NCBI GenBank assembly: GCA_021397835.1
Contig: JAJFZO010000234.1
Location: 1,135,001-1,199,000, forward strand
Direction of reading: 5' to 3'
Origin: Moringa oleifera
Lineage: Eukaryota > Streptophyta > Magnoliopsida > Brassicales > Moringaceae
Length of the DNA stretch: 64,000 nt
This document shows positions 40,407 to 50,400 of the stretch, one piece after another; the stretch's first letter is position 1; every line of letters begins with the position of its first letter. Position numbers and translations under genes: made by a program. A model generated the notes under the pieces. It saw only the letters and a program-made list of their open reading frames with translations, ran no database searches and had not been told where the DNA came from.

Positions 40407-41526
40407 ATGAAAAATGTAACTGATTCTTTCCTTTCCTTGGGTCACTAGCCATCCACAGGGAGTTTCGGGTTTAATACCGATATTTTAGCGACAAATCCAA
40501 ATAAATCTAAGTGTAGTGCTTGGTGTATTGATCTTTTTTGGAAAGGGAGTGTGTGCGAGTTGTTTATTTCAAGAATCGGCTGGATCCACCCAGTTGCACT
40601 TTAGAACAGGGAGGTGTACGATCCCACAAATTACTTTTGAATAAATTTAAAAATCATATTTAAGAACATTGCATTTCGTGATTCATTGGTAAATCTACTT
40701 TACTTTGATTTTCTATCAACACAAAATTTGGGATCATTAACATGGTTAAAGCTACACCCTTTTTTTTCTAATACTAAATTGCTGATGTAGGTATAAAGTA
40801 AGAAGAATTATTTGGATTTGAAAAAAAAAAGAAACAACTTTGCTGACAATTATGTATTTTTGGTTAGTCAGAAGAATCCTCTGAATATTCCAGTCTTGGA
40901 TTAGTGATCATCCTCGATTTTTTTTTGAACATTTATAGAGAAAAGAGGGAGAGGATAGGCTCATTATATTTAAAAAAAGATATGTGAATTAACCCCCATA
41001 AGTATAAGTGATTGAAGGCGTGAGAGCCAAATGAATCGAAAGATTCCTGTTTGGTTCGAGAAGGGATCATGGAATTTTTTGAAATGAATGTAAAGATAAT
41101 CCACTTTCATTAAGTGATTTATTAGATAATTGAAAATAAAGGATCTTGAATACTATTCAAAATTCAGAAGAGCTATGCACGAGGGGAGGGGGAGGGGCAT
41201 TGAATAGTTAGAAAAAGCCCGAGCTTGCTTACACAAAGTAGAAATGGAGGCAGATCAATTTTGAGTGAATGGATACTCTGAGATAGAACGAGAAAAATCA
41301 AATTTGATTAATTCAGCTTATAAGACTTTGGAACAATTAGAAAATTACAAAAATGAAACCATTTTTTTGAGCAACAAAGAGCGATTAATCAAGTTCGACA
41401 ACGAGTTTTCCAATAAGCTTTACAAGGAGCTATAGGAACTTTGAATAGTTGTTTAAGGAGTTACATTTACATACCATTAATGCTAATATTGGTATGTTTG
41501 GGGTGATGACAGTAATAATTGATTAG
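40407..41526 (+). pseudogene. atpF: atpF pseudogene with group II intron
   Basis: ATP synthase b subunit. Exon 1 (40407 to about 40552) reads MKNVTDSFLSLGH, stop, PSTGSFGFNTDIL and LIFFGKG. The intron starts GTGCGAGTTG. Exon 2 (from about 41145) includes [24 protein letters not shown] and [13 protein letters not shown]. It ends ANIGMFGVMTVIID with TAG at 41524. The Trp-to-stop in exon 1 and later frameshifts kill it. Confidence 0.93.
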
Positions 41527-41580
41527 TCCTTTACTTTTATTATAGGCATTATTTTTTAAAAAAAGAATTAGGAAATACTC

Positions 41581-43178
41581 ATGGTAACCATTTGAGCCAA
41601 CGAAATTAGTAATATTATCCGTGAACGTATTGAGCAATACAATAGAGAAGTAAAGATTATAAATACCAGTACCATACTTCAAGTAGGCGATGGTATCACT
41701 CGTATTTATGGTCTTGATGAAGTAATGGCAGGTGAATTAGTAGAATTTGAAGAGGGTACGATAGGCATTGCCTTGAATTTAGAATCAAATAATATTGGTG
41801 TTGTATTAATGGGTGACCGTTTGATGATGCGAGAGGGAAGTTCTATCAAAGCAATAGGAAAAATTGCTTAGATACCCAAGAGTGAGGCTTATTTAGGTTA
41901 TGTTATAAATGTCCTGGCTAAACCTATTGATGGTCGAGGTGAGATTTCAGCTTTTGAATCTCGGTTAATTGAATCTCTTGCTTCAGGTATTATTTTGAGA
42001 CTTTTCGTATATGAGCCTTTTCAAATATGACTTATTGCTATTGATTCGATGATCCTTATAGGACATGGCAGGGAGAATTAATTATTAGGGACAAACAGAC
42101 CGGTAAAACAGCAGTAGCCACAGATATAATTCTCAATCAACAAAGGCAAAATGTAATATGTGTTTATGTAGCTATTGGTGAAAAAGCATCTTTTATGGCT
42201 CAGGTAGTGACCACTTTCCAAAAAAAAGAGGCAATGGAGTAAACTATTGTGGTAGCTAAAACGGAAAATTCTTTAACCAGATTACAAAATCTCGCACCTT
42301 GTACGAGAGCTGCTTTGGCTGAATATTTTATGTACCATGAACGACACACTTTAATCATTTATAATGATCCTTCCAAACAAGCACACGCTTATCGCCAAAT
42401 GTCTTTTCTATTACGAAGACTACCTGGTCGTGATAATCATTTATAATGATCCTTCCAAACAAGCACACGCTTATCGCCAAATGTCTTTTCTATTACGAAG
42501 ACTACCTGGTCGTGAAGCTTATCTAGGAGATGTTTTTTATTTGTATTCACACCTTTTCGAAAGAGCCACTAAATCAAGCTCTCAGTTAAATGAAGGAAGT
42601 ATGACTGCTTTACCAATAGTTGAGACCCAGTCGGGAAACATTTTTACTTATATTCCGACTAATGTAATTTTCATTATAGATGGAAAAATATTCTTATGCA
42701 CCGATCTATTCAATGATGGAATCAGACTTGCTATTAATATAGGTATTTCTATCTTCCGAGTAAGATCTACAGCTCAAATTAAAGCTATGAAACAAGTAGC
42801 TAGAAATTAAAATTGGAATTGGTTCAATTCGCTCAATTAGAAGCCTTTGCGCAATTTGCTTCTAATTTCGATAAAGTTACTCAGAATCAAGTGGCAAGAG
42901 GTTAACGATTACGTGAGTTACTCAATCAATCCCAATCAGCCCCTCTCACGATGGAAGAACAGATAATGATGATTTATACCGGAATAAATGGTTATCTTGA
43001 TTCATTAGAACTTGGACAGGTAAGAAAATTTCTTGTTGAGTTACGTACTTACTTAAAAACGAATAAGCCTCAATTCCAAGCAATTATATTCTTTACCAAG
43101 ACATTGACTAAGGAAGCAGAAGTCGTTTTGAAAGAAGCTATTTAGGATCAAATAGAACGTTTTCTACTCCAAGAATAA
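41581..43178 (+). pseudogene. atpA: atpA pseudogene, full span (copy B)
   Basis: ATP synthase alpha. Starts MVTI, then Arg-to-stop, [21 protein letters not shown]-region, [17 protein letters not shown] and a Gln-to-stop after IGKIA that is shared with copy A. Walker-A remnant [19 protein letters not shown] near 42100. C-terminal part [18 protein letters not shown] (from 42951) and [17 protein letters not shown]. Span is 1598 nt against about 1524, the excess being an 82-nt tandem duplication. Confidence 0.95.
42352..42515 (+). repeat. 82-bp perfect tandem duplication inside atpA copy B
   Basis: The unit 42352-42433 is followed by an identical unit 42434-42515; I found no mismatch. Each starts TAATCATTTATAATGATCC and ends CCTGGTCGTGA. 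The unit is not a multiple of three, so it adds a frameshift. Copy A has one unit. Confidence 0.95.
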
Positions 43179-43385
43179 TTATAAATAAATAAAAGAAATC
43201 GATTATTCTTAATCTTTATTCTTTAATTTAATTAATTTCATTTTCATTTAATAATAATATAAGTTTCTAAGTATTAAATAAGTATATAATATATATAACA
43301 TAAGTAAATATAGTATAAGTAAGCATCTCTTATTCAAATCATTCAATATTTCTTTCTTAACATAGAAATATATATGGAAATAAAT

Positions 43386-43457
43386 TGTGTCCAATAGGAT
43401 TTGAACCTATACCGAAGGTCTAGAGGACCTCTGTCCTATCCATTAGGCAATGGACAC
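43386..43457 (-). tRNA. trnR-UCU: trnR-UCU relic
   Basis: Minus strand matches plastid tRNA-Arg: GTGTCCATTGCCTAATGG, anticodon loop CCTCTAG with UCU kept, and TAGGTTCAAATCCTATTGG. The usual second acceptor pair C-G appears as T-A, so pairing is preserved. It lies downstream of atpA, opposite strand, as in plastomes. It is deleted from block A. Confidence 0.92.
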
Positions 43458-43628
43458 TTCTCATTTTGATTTTTTTTTTCATTTAATTTACTTTACTATC
43501 TTTTGCTCGAAAAAAATAAAGAATATGTGAGACAATTTTAGGAATTATGTATTAATTCACTTCAATGAAGTGAACTAATACATGTTCAAATAGATATTAT
43601 CTCGATAATATAAAAACGAGGAATCTAA

Positions 43629-44396
43629 AGCGGGTAGCGGGAATCGAACCCGCATCGTGAGCTTAGAAGGCTAAGGGTTATAATCGACGTTGATTCATCA
43701 TTTTTAACGTCTTTAATTCAAAACCGAACATGAAACTTTGGTTTCATTTGGCTACTTTATGGAAGATGGATAAATTCCCAGATATAACAAAGACGAGAAC
43801 GAAGTAAAAATGTGATCCATAACATCTATGTTAGCTTTTTTGTCTAAATGCATTCAATTCAAAACAATTTACTTTATAGATGATCCTTCTAAAACAGAGA
43901 GATTATAACAATCTTTCTAGTTACTTCGTTCTCTAATGCTATTTAATAGAATCTTTAAGAAAAGTATTTCATTTCCACCGAGCTAAAACAATATGTCGAT
44001 GTCTCTAGTAAACTAAAGTTATTGTTCATCTATTTTGTTAAATGTTTTCTATACAAAACAAAAATTGAATTGAAGATTTAGTTACGATTAGAAACAAATT
44101 TTGTATCTTTATCTATGGATCCTTTTCTCATATTTATTCAATTGGAAATAGCGATCCAATTCAAAAATTATGTGTCATAATTTCATAATTTAATTAATTT
44201 TTCAATTTATAATTGACTCTTGGATACAAATCATGAGAATGTATACTCTTCCTTGAATTTTTCATTAAAAGGTAAAGGATTAAATTCTTTTAAGAAATAA
44301 AGTTTTTGATCGTAAGATGAACCAAATCAAATGACCCCTTAACTATTAAGGGGGTTAATAAAACGAATCACACTTTTACTACTAAACTATACCCGC
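43629..44396 (-). tRNA. trnG-UCC: split trnG-UCC relic (copy B)
   Basis: Exon 1 at 44374-44396 (GCGGGTATAGTTTAGTAG then TAAAA) and exon 2 at 43629-43677 (GCGGGTTCGATTCCCGC and TACCCGCT) flank a group II intron of about 0.7 kb. The anticodon loop reads CTTCTAA in place of CTTCCAA, so the anticodon is UCU. Copy A keeps only exon 1. Confidence 0.9.
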
Positions 44397-45310
44397 TACA
44401 ATGCGATTATTGTATATAAAAGGACCTTTTGTCGAACAAGATAATTGAGCGTAATCAAAATAAAATAGAATAAAAAAATCCTGAAAGTTAAAGCATTGAC
44501 GCATTTTGTCAAGAGATCTAGTGAAATTAATAAAAGATGACTCATTTGAGTTATTTAGTTTAATAACTAAATAAAATAAGAAGGTCTATTTTTTCTTTTG
44601 CTGGAGGAATTTTGATAGATAGGGCTCAACAAAAGGCCTTAGGTCAAAACATAAAAATGTATTAGCAAGAATCCATGTTTCTCTTATTTTAATATATTTA
44701 AAGATATTTTTTAGAAAAAAATATAATAAAATTTATTATAAAAGAATTTATTATAAAATAAATAATATAATGTAAAATTTTAAAATAAAACATATATTAT
44801 ATTGTCAATATATAAATATATTATATTATTAATATATTATAATTAAGATTTTCTTTTATTTTAATAAATGTAAATAAAAAATAAAATAACCAAAAATAAA
44901 TAAATGACTCTTTGATTCTTTATCATAAACACATTTTTAAATAAAAAAAATAAATCATTTTAGCTATGATTTAGTAGTATGATTTCATTCGTTGTAAAAA
45001 AAAAAAAGGTCCAATTAGGTACAGACCAAGCGAGGGTGTGGAAATAAAAAAAAGACCGTTTGGATGATAAAAATCAAAGAGATAATCTTTTTTTTATATT
45101 TTATTCAAAATATCTCTTTCGAGCCTTTTCTTTATCTAAATGAAATTTCTAATAAGAGTAATGCATATATAAATAAAAATTGTATTATATAAAATTAATA
45201 ATCTATACAAAAAGAAAAGTAAAGTGTCAAAAAAGTAAATGAGGTATTTTTTTTTTTTTTTTGCATTACTTTTTATGTAATGTAAGATAGTACTTATCCT
45301 TTTTCAATTA
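44397..45310. other. trnS-trnG spacer (copy B)
   Basis: Inverted counterpart of 16809-17694, strongly AT-rich (44690-44890). No gene is recognised. Confidence 0.75.
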
Positions 45311-45398
45311 GGAGAGATGACTGAGTGGACTAAAACATCGAATTGCTAATCTGTTGCACGAGTTATTCGTACCGAGGGTTCGAATCCCTCTCTTTCCA
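45311..45398 (+). tRNA. trnS-GCU: trnS-GCU relic (copy B)
   Basis: 88 nt, GGAGAGATGACTGAGTGG with loop ATTGCTAA (GCU kept) and GAGGGTTCGAATCCC. Several private substitutions against copy A at 16721-16808. Confidence 0.93.
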
Positions 45399-45488
45399 TT
45401 TCTTTTTTGATGATGTGGAATTGGAATAGATAAAATCTTAATAATATTATAACATTCATAAAAATCAAGCAAGAAAACACTTATTTTT

Positions 45489-45599
45489 TTATTCTTCACG
45501 TCCAGGATTATGTCTTGGATCATTAAATAGGAATTCGAAGATGAAGAGAGAAATAAAGAATATCACTACGGTATAAACAAAGAGTTTGAGAGTAAGCAT
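45489..45599 (-). CDS. psbI: psbI, full-length reading frame in NUPT (copy B)
   Basis: The frame from ATG at 45599 to TAA at 45489 is complete, 36 codons: [19 protein letters not shown], ending NPGREE. Changes against the conserved protein are V16I, G22E, S25F, G29R and R30H, different from those in copy A except that positions 22 and 30 are hit in both. Like copy A it is likely non-functional and intact only because it is short. Confidence 0.85.
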   Translation of the reverse strand: MLTLKLFVYTVVIFFISLFIFEFLFNDPRHNPGREE

Positions 45600-46037
45600 T
45601 ACATAACCTCAGAGATCTTATCTTTATTTAAGGAAAAAAAAAAGAATAGATTCTCTATTTTTACACCACATATCTTATTTATTTTGACACCAAGAAATGA
45701 AAACGTTTTGATAATTTTTATAAATTAAATCAAATAGAAAAGATTTTATTTTTTCAGAATTGATTTGTAAAAAGATAAGAGTTGAGTCTTTCCTATTACA
45801 AAATTTTTTTCATACCAACAATTAGGTATTGTATTGTGGTGGACTTTAATAGGTTCTTTCAGCGAAAAAAAGGGTTCAAAATGAGGAAATAGGATGATCC
45901 AAATTTATTATGTCTCTCAAAAATTTCAATGTTTGAATTAGGGGTTCGTTTATACTGTAAGACTTATTTGATCTTCTCAATTGTTAAATTTTTTTCTCGA
46001 ATAAATCATAAATTTTTCTAGGACAGTATTGAGGATC
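45600..46037. other. psbK-psbI spacer (copy B)
   Basis: Inverted counterpart of 16087-16520. No gene is recognised. Confidence 0.72.
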
Positions 46038-46222
46038 TCATCGAAACCCTACAACAGCTTGCCAAACAAAGGCTAAGAGAAAAAAAAGAACAGGTATTAT
46101 CGGCACAACGTCTATGATTGGATTCAAAAAAGCGTAGGCCTCGAGCAATTTGGCGAATACAAAACTACTCAAAAAAGGGCAAAATTAAAATAAATACAGA
46201 TCAATTTAAATATATTAAGCAT
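46038..46222 (-). pseudogene. psbK: psbK pseudogene (copy B)
   Basis: Starts [17 protein letters not shown] at 46222 and ends GFR at 46038, 185 nt. It shares with copy A the missing base in the T-run ahead of GAGTAG and the resulting in-frame TGA. A second stop after TLF is private. Confidence 0.93.
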
Positions 46223-46567
46223 AACAAATATTTTGTTCTTGTGCATAATTTGATTTTCATTGAGTTATTAATATGCTATTGATATAAGGTCCAAATGAAG
46301 AAAGGAAAGTAAGGTAAAGTAAAAATACTTCTTTGAACTCACCCAATCGAAAATCCTTCCATTCTCACAAGAGAATAGAATAAATTATACTTTCATACAA
46401 TATCTTAATTGAATTATATGTAATGATCAATAAATTCAGTTTTATTTTATATCTACACGCGTCAAAATCCTAACACCAATCTAATCTATTTCATAGATAT
46501 TTGGGCTAGAATTGACGAACAAACACTAATAAAATTAGTCTTTATTAGTGTTGAATAAAAATCTAAA
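46223..46567. other. trnQ-psbK spacer (copy B)
   Basis: Inverted counterpart of 15556-15901. No gene is recognised. Confidence 0.72.
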
Positions 46568-46639
46568 TGAGGCATAGCCAAGAAGTAAGCTAACAGGTTT
46601 TGGTCCCGCTATTCGGAGGTTCGAATCCTTCTGTCGCAA
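46568..46639 (+). tRNA. trnQ-UUG: trnQ-UUG relic (copy B)
   Basis: 72 nt, TGAGGCATAGCCAAGAAG, anticodon UUG in TTTTGGTCC, and GGTTCGAATCCTTC. The acceptor stem is mispaired (TGAGGCA against TGTCGCA), so folding would be poor. Confidence 0.92.
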
Positions 46640-46940
46640 AGCATAGAATAAATATTTTTTTTTTGAATAACCTTTTGTTTAAGAAAAAAATATTAGAGAG
46701 AATGTGATTCTTGTTTCTAATTTTTCAGGATTCAGAAGGAAAAAAGATTTCTTTTTCACCACTTGAATTGAGTTCAAATAACATCTACCTGTGATCCGGT
46801 TAAGGTGGAAACATAGGTTATAAGAGTTGGAATTCAAATATAAATATATTATTAGATAAATAAATAAATCTATTTATTGATATAAATATGTATTTTTCAT
46901 TCATATAATGAAATAGGTATTGCATTTATACAATAAAATA
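46640..46940. other. rps16-trnQ spacer (copy B), ends at nuclear junction
   Basis: Inverted counterpart of 15180-15483. Plastid homology ends at about 46940 (CAATAAAATATGG matching CCACATTTTATTG at 15180), after which nuclear sequence begins. Confidence 0.85.
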
Positions 46941-47105
46941 TGGCTGGTTACAGCAGCAACAACCGTTGCTGTTGCTTCTTGCACCAGCGACGGCTGCTTA
47001 CAGCTGCAGCAAGGACTGATGCTTACAGTAGCAGCAATGGCTGGTTACAGCAGCAGCAACTGTTGCTGCTGCTTGCTGCTGCTTTTTGCTGCAAGGACGG
47101 CTCCT
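46941..47105. repeat. CAG/CTG-rich imperfect repeat at plastid-nuclear junction
   Basis: A GC-richer stretch built from CAGCAGCAA and TTGCTGCTG blocks in both orientations, with GGCTGGTTACAGCAGC occurring twice (46942 and 47039). It can fold into hairpins. It starts exactly where plastid homology stops. It resembles the AGCAGCTG-rich repeat units at 49.2-49.7 kb in composition, but I see no clear shared unit. Confidence 0.75.
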
Positions 47106-47586
47106 TATAGCTACCTCTGTAATGCACCACAAATATTTAGTGAGCTAAATAATCCTTTCCTTCATAGAGAACTCCATTTTGAACTAGAATCTTGCTTGTC
47201 TAAACAATTCTAAAATAAAATTTTACAGCCAATACACTAAAGTTAAATGTGACAATTCAATCAGGCAATATAATGTCTCTACTATCAAGGGTAAGAAGCA
47301 CTGGCCTATCCTCTAGTGATCATTTGGGTGGATAAATTAGGATCCCTCGTCTTCTACCAGGCAGCAAAGCTCATTTGAGGCTTAACAATCAGAAGTCAGA
47401 TGGAAATTGGGACATAAATCAAGTACACATGGTTTAAGGGAAAGCTCTAGAATGGCTATCAGCTCTTGAGGTATGATGGTGAGTCCATTGGATATCAGCT
47501 ATTTTGTTTTCTTCAGTTCCATCTGCAGGTGCTTTGTACTATTCAGTTTTTATACATTATGGGGCATCGAAGCCAAATTCTTACAA
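47106..47586 (-). other. Probable 3' UTR/flank of the UBP1-like fragment
   Basis: Nuclear, non-plastid sequence immediately downstream (minus strand) of the UBP1-like stop codon at 47587. No reading frame of note. Assignment as 3' UTR is inference from position only. Confidence 0.45.
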
Positions 47587-48852
47587 TCACTGGTAGTACA
47601 TAACCTGCTGGGCTGCAGTAACATTCTGAAACCCACCATCATATATTGCCTGGCTTGCTTCAGTAGCACCCATTCCCATTGGGGCCTACTTTAGAGGATG
47701 TTGTCCCTACATCAGGCATGGACACCACCCATCTTGCTCATGGCTAGTTGTCTTTCGTATGCTAAGAGTTCAGTGGTTGAAAGCCCTGTTAATGGTGCAG
47801 CAGCAGGGGGAAAAAGTGGGTTTGAACTTGTTCCAGGTGGGTGGGCTTGCTGCCCCAAGAGCACTACAATCACAAAAGGGAAAACATAACAATCACTACA
47901 ACACCCCACATCAATGCATAAATATATACAAACATGAAAACAATTGCCAAACTTTATTATAATCGAGGAGTTGACACTCTTTTAGTATTTACACATATAA
48001 GTTGCACAAGCAACAAAAACTATACCTTAATTTGTTTACCACACAGAAATGACTGGGAATTTCCTATTTGAATTGCCAGAGCTGCCTCAGCATGAGTACT
48101 GTATCTCACAAAACCAAAACCTTTGTCGTTTTGAACTCTAACCTTCTCAATCACTCTGGCACCAAGGGCATGGAAGTGGCGGTGAAGATCAAGCTGGGTA
48201 ACCTGCAGAGTAGAAAAATGTAACAAGTTAAATTAGTTGTAAGTTCACCTCTGAGAAACGTGACACTGGATAATCAGAAAAGTTTTTCCTATCCTTCCAA
48301 ACTTTCAAACTGAAAAGTGCAGATTCCAAAACGCATCTCTCCTCTAACACACACATACACACACACAATTGGGAAGAAAGTTGGTAGACAAGTGATGGTT
48401 TCCTACCTCTGGAGCAAGATTGCCAACATAAACAGTAGTGTATTAGGGATTATTTTCAGGAACCTTACTATTTGTTGTCTTTTTTCCATCTTCTACACAT
48501 GGAAGGTTACAAATATCAACTCATCGATCAATAAGCTTAAGACCCACAGACACATATTTCAAGCTATTACACAACCATTTCATCCACACAAAGCAGAATC
48601 ACAACATAGACTAACAAGATAAAAAGCTAAAAAAAGTGCAATACATCTAAGGTGTGGAAACAATCAACAAGAAATTTTTTATTTTCAATGTTCTAGAATG
48701 AGAAAATAATCATCCATAATACAATAGATGCACTTGACGAGCCATTGGTTAGTTCCACCACACATTGGCATCAGAACTCTGCTTGTCCTCACTGGTTCCA
48801 GCACCTTTTGTTACCCAGTTACATTGTATCTGTCTACTACCCAGCCACTTTC
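47587..48852 (-). pseudogene. UBP1-like RNA-binding protein fragment with introns
   Basis: Four exon-like blocks on the minus strand match plant oligouridylate-binding protein 1 (UBP1, RRM family): about 48738-48852 (GKWLGSRQI, then [15 protein letters not shown]), 48407-48492 (TTNSKVPENNP then TTVYVGNLAPE), 48026-48202 ([35 protein letters not shown]: third RRM with its RNP1 motif) and 47587-47863 (CSWGSK, LLAYERQLAMSKMGGVHA, ASQAIYDGGFQNV and VMYYQ stop). Splice-like GT/AG borders are kept, so it is a genomic, not reverse-transcribed, copy. Defects: Gln-to-stop before YTTVYVG, a frameshift after SSDA, a one-base loss after CSWGSKPT, and more in the last exon. The first two RRMs are absent. 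It is antisense to the transposase. Confidence 0.88.
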
Positions 48853-48969
48853 CTAACAAGAAAAAATATGTGCTGCTGAAACTCTATGAAAACTGTAGCT
48901 GTGGCCATGAACGTGGAGTGATGATGATTTGAAATTCTCTTACACATGCATATCAGACAAGTGATGATT

Positions 48970-49112
48970 TTAAATTCTCTAGCCTTCAACGCCAGTTATT
49001 TCAGAACTGGCGTTGAAGTCACTGTCCTTTAATACCAGTTATTCCAGAACTGGCGTTGAAGGCCAGAGAATTTGAACCTTTAACACTAGTTATGGAATAA
49101 CTGACGTTGAAG
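48970..49112. repeat. 5' palindromic subterminal repeats of CACTA element
   Basis: Three hairpin units of about 36 bp with stems TTCAACGCCAGTT / AACTGGCGTTGAA (starting near 48983, 49027 and 49077). The first two also sit inside a larger palindrome whose outer arms are AAATTCTCTAG and CCAGAGAATTT. Such palindromes are typical of plant CACTA ends, where they are thought to bind the TNPA-type protein. No CACTA terminus is seen just upstream. Confidence 0.8.
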
Positions 49113-49226
49113 GATATACTACCTTGCTTTTTAAGGTTGGGATCCTAAATTGTTTTCTAGAGCCCTCTAGAGCCCGTCATAACATTGCACGAAATTTTTC
49201 CTCTCTAGGTCAGAATTCTCCTTTTC

Positions 49227-49698
49227 ATAGACTGTCCAGAAGCAGCTGCACAGCCAGCCATCCATTCTCTGGCCATTTTCTTATCTGTTGTTCGTCCAGA
49301 AGCAGCTGAGGTAGCTGCTGGCAGCCTTTTTGGCCTTATCCTTTTTGGTCTCTGTCCAGAAGTAGCAGCACAGCCAGCCATTCTCCAGCCATTCTCCTGT
49401 CTGCTATCCGTCTAGAAGCAGCTGGCGTAAGCTGCTGGTAGCCTTTTCGCCCTCTCTTTTTTGGTCTCTGTCCGCACAGCCAGCCATTCTCCTATCTGCT
49501 GTCCGTCCAAAAGCAGCTAGGGTAGTTGCTGGTAGCCTTTTCGGCCCTCTCTTTTCTGTCCTACATCCAGAAACAGCTGCACAGCCAGCCTTTCTCCGGC
49601 CATTCTCCTGTCTACTATCCGTCTAGAAGCAACTGGGGTAGCTACTGGCAGCCTTTCCAGCCCTTTCTTTGTTCTCTGTCCAAAAGCAGGTAGATGAA
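49227..49698 (+). repeat. GC-rich tandem repeats, about 4 units
   Basis: Units start near 49227, 49352, 49468 and 49561 with a partial at about 49678; lengths are about 125, 116, 93 and 117 bp. Each holds TCCAGAAGCAGCTG, CACAGCCAGCC, CATTCTC, a second GTCYAGAAGCAGCTG and GTAGCTGCTGGCAGCCTTTT. The third unit lacks its first box. Units have diverged by scattered substitutions. Located in the 5' region of the CACTA element ahead of the transposase. Confidence 0.85.
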
Positions 49699-50400
49699 TT
49701 TATATTTTGAGAAGTTTTTATTATTAAGTGTGTTTTGCGAATTGTTATTAATTGATGAAATTTGAGTTTTTTTTTCATTAGTATATTTTGATGAACATAT
49801 TTGGTATGAATGGATATATATTGATATATTTATTATTTTATAATTATTAAGATTTTTAGATTAATTGATAAATTAATCTAAATGTTAATTAGATGAATTT
49901 ATATTTTGAAAAATTAATTATATATTAAGTGTAGATGAATTTATGTTTGAATTAATTTTTTTACTTAAGATTAATTGGTATATTTTGTCAAATTTAATTA
50001 TATTGATTTCATTGTTAACATAAATTAATATATTTAGTTAAATTTTAAATAGATAATTAATTAATTATATGCTTGTAATATAAACCATTAAATGTTATCT
50101 AAATTTTAATCAATTAAGTGCTTATATAGTAAATTAGATGTTACTTAAATATTGACTATATCTTAATTAACTAAATAATTATTAATTATATATTTAAATT
50201 TTAATTAATAAATTTGATGCTTGTAAAGTAAATAATAATTGTTATTTAAATTTGAATTAATTTAATAGTTAGTTAATTAGATGCTTTCATTAGCTCTTTG
50301 TATTAATTAATTAATTAGTTATTAATCGTTTATTTAAATTTCACTTAATATATTAGATGCTTGAAAAGTAAATAATTAAATGTTTTTTTTAAATTTTAGA
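49699..50400. other. AT-rich leader ahead of transposase
   Basis: About 700 bases of AT-rich DNA with repeated TTAATTAATTA-like and TAGATGCTT motifs. No coding signal. It may contain the transposase promoter and leader, but no element is identifiable. Confidence 0.6.

Noticed and set aside
47861..47880. CACTACAATCACAAAAG as a 5' CACTA terminus
   Set aside because: It falls at the splice acceptor of the UBP1-like last exon, lacks subterminal hairpins beside it and does not match the 3' terminus beyond CACTA.
48970..49112. CRISPR-like array from repeated hairpins
   Set aside because: Repeats are palindromes abutting each other without unique spacers, in a plant transposon end.
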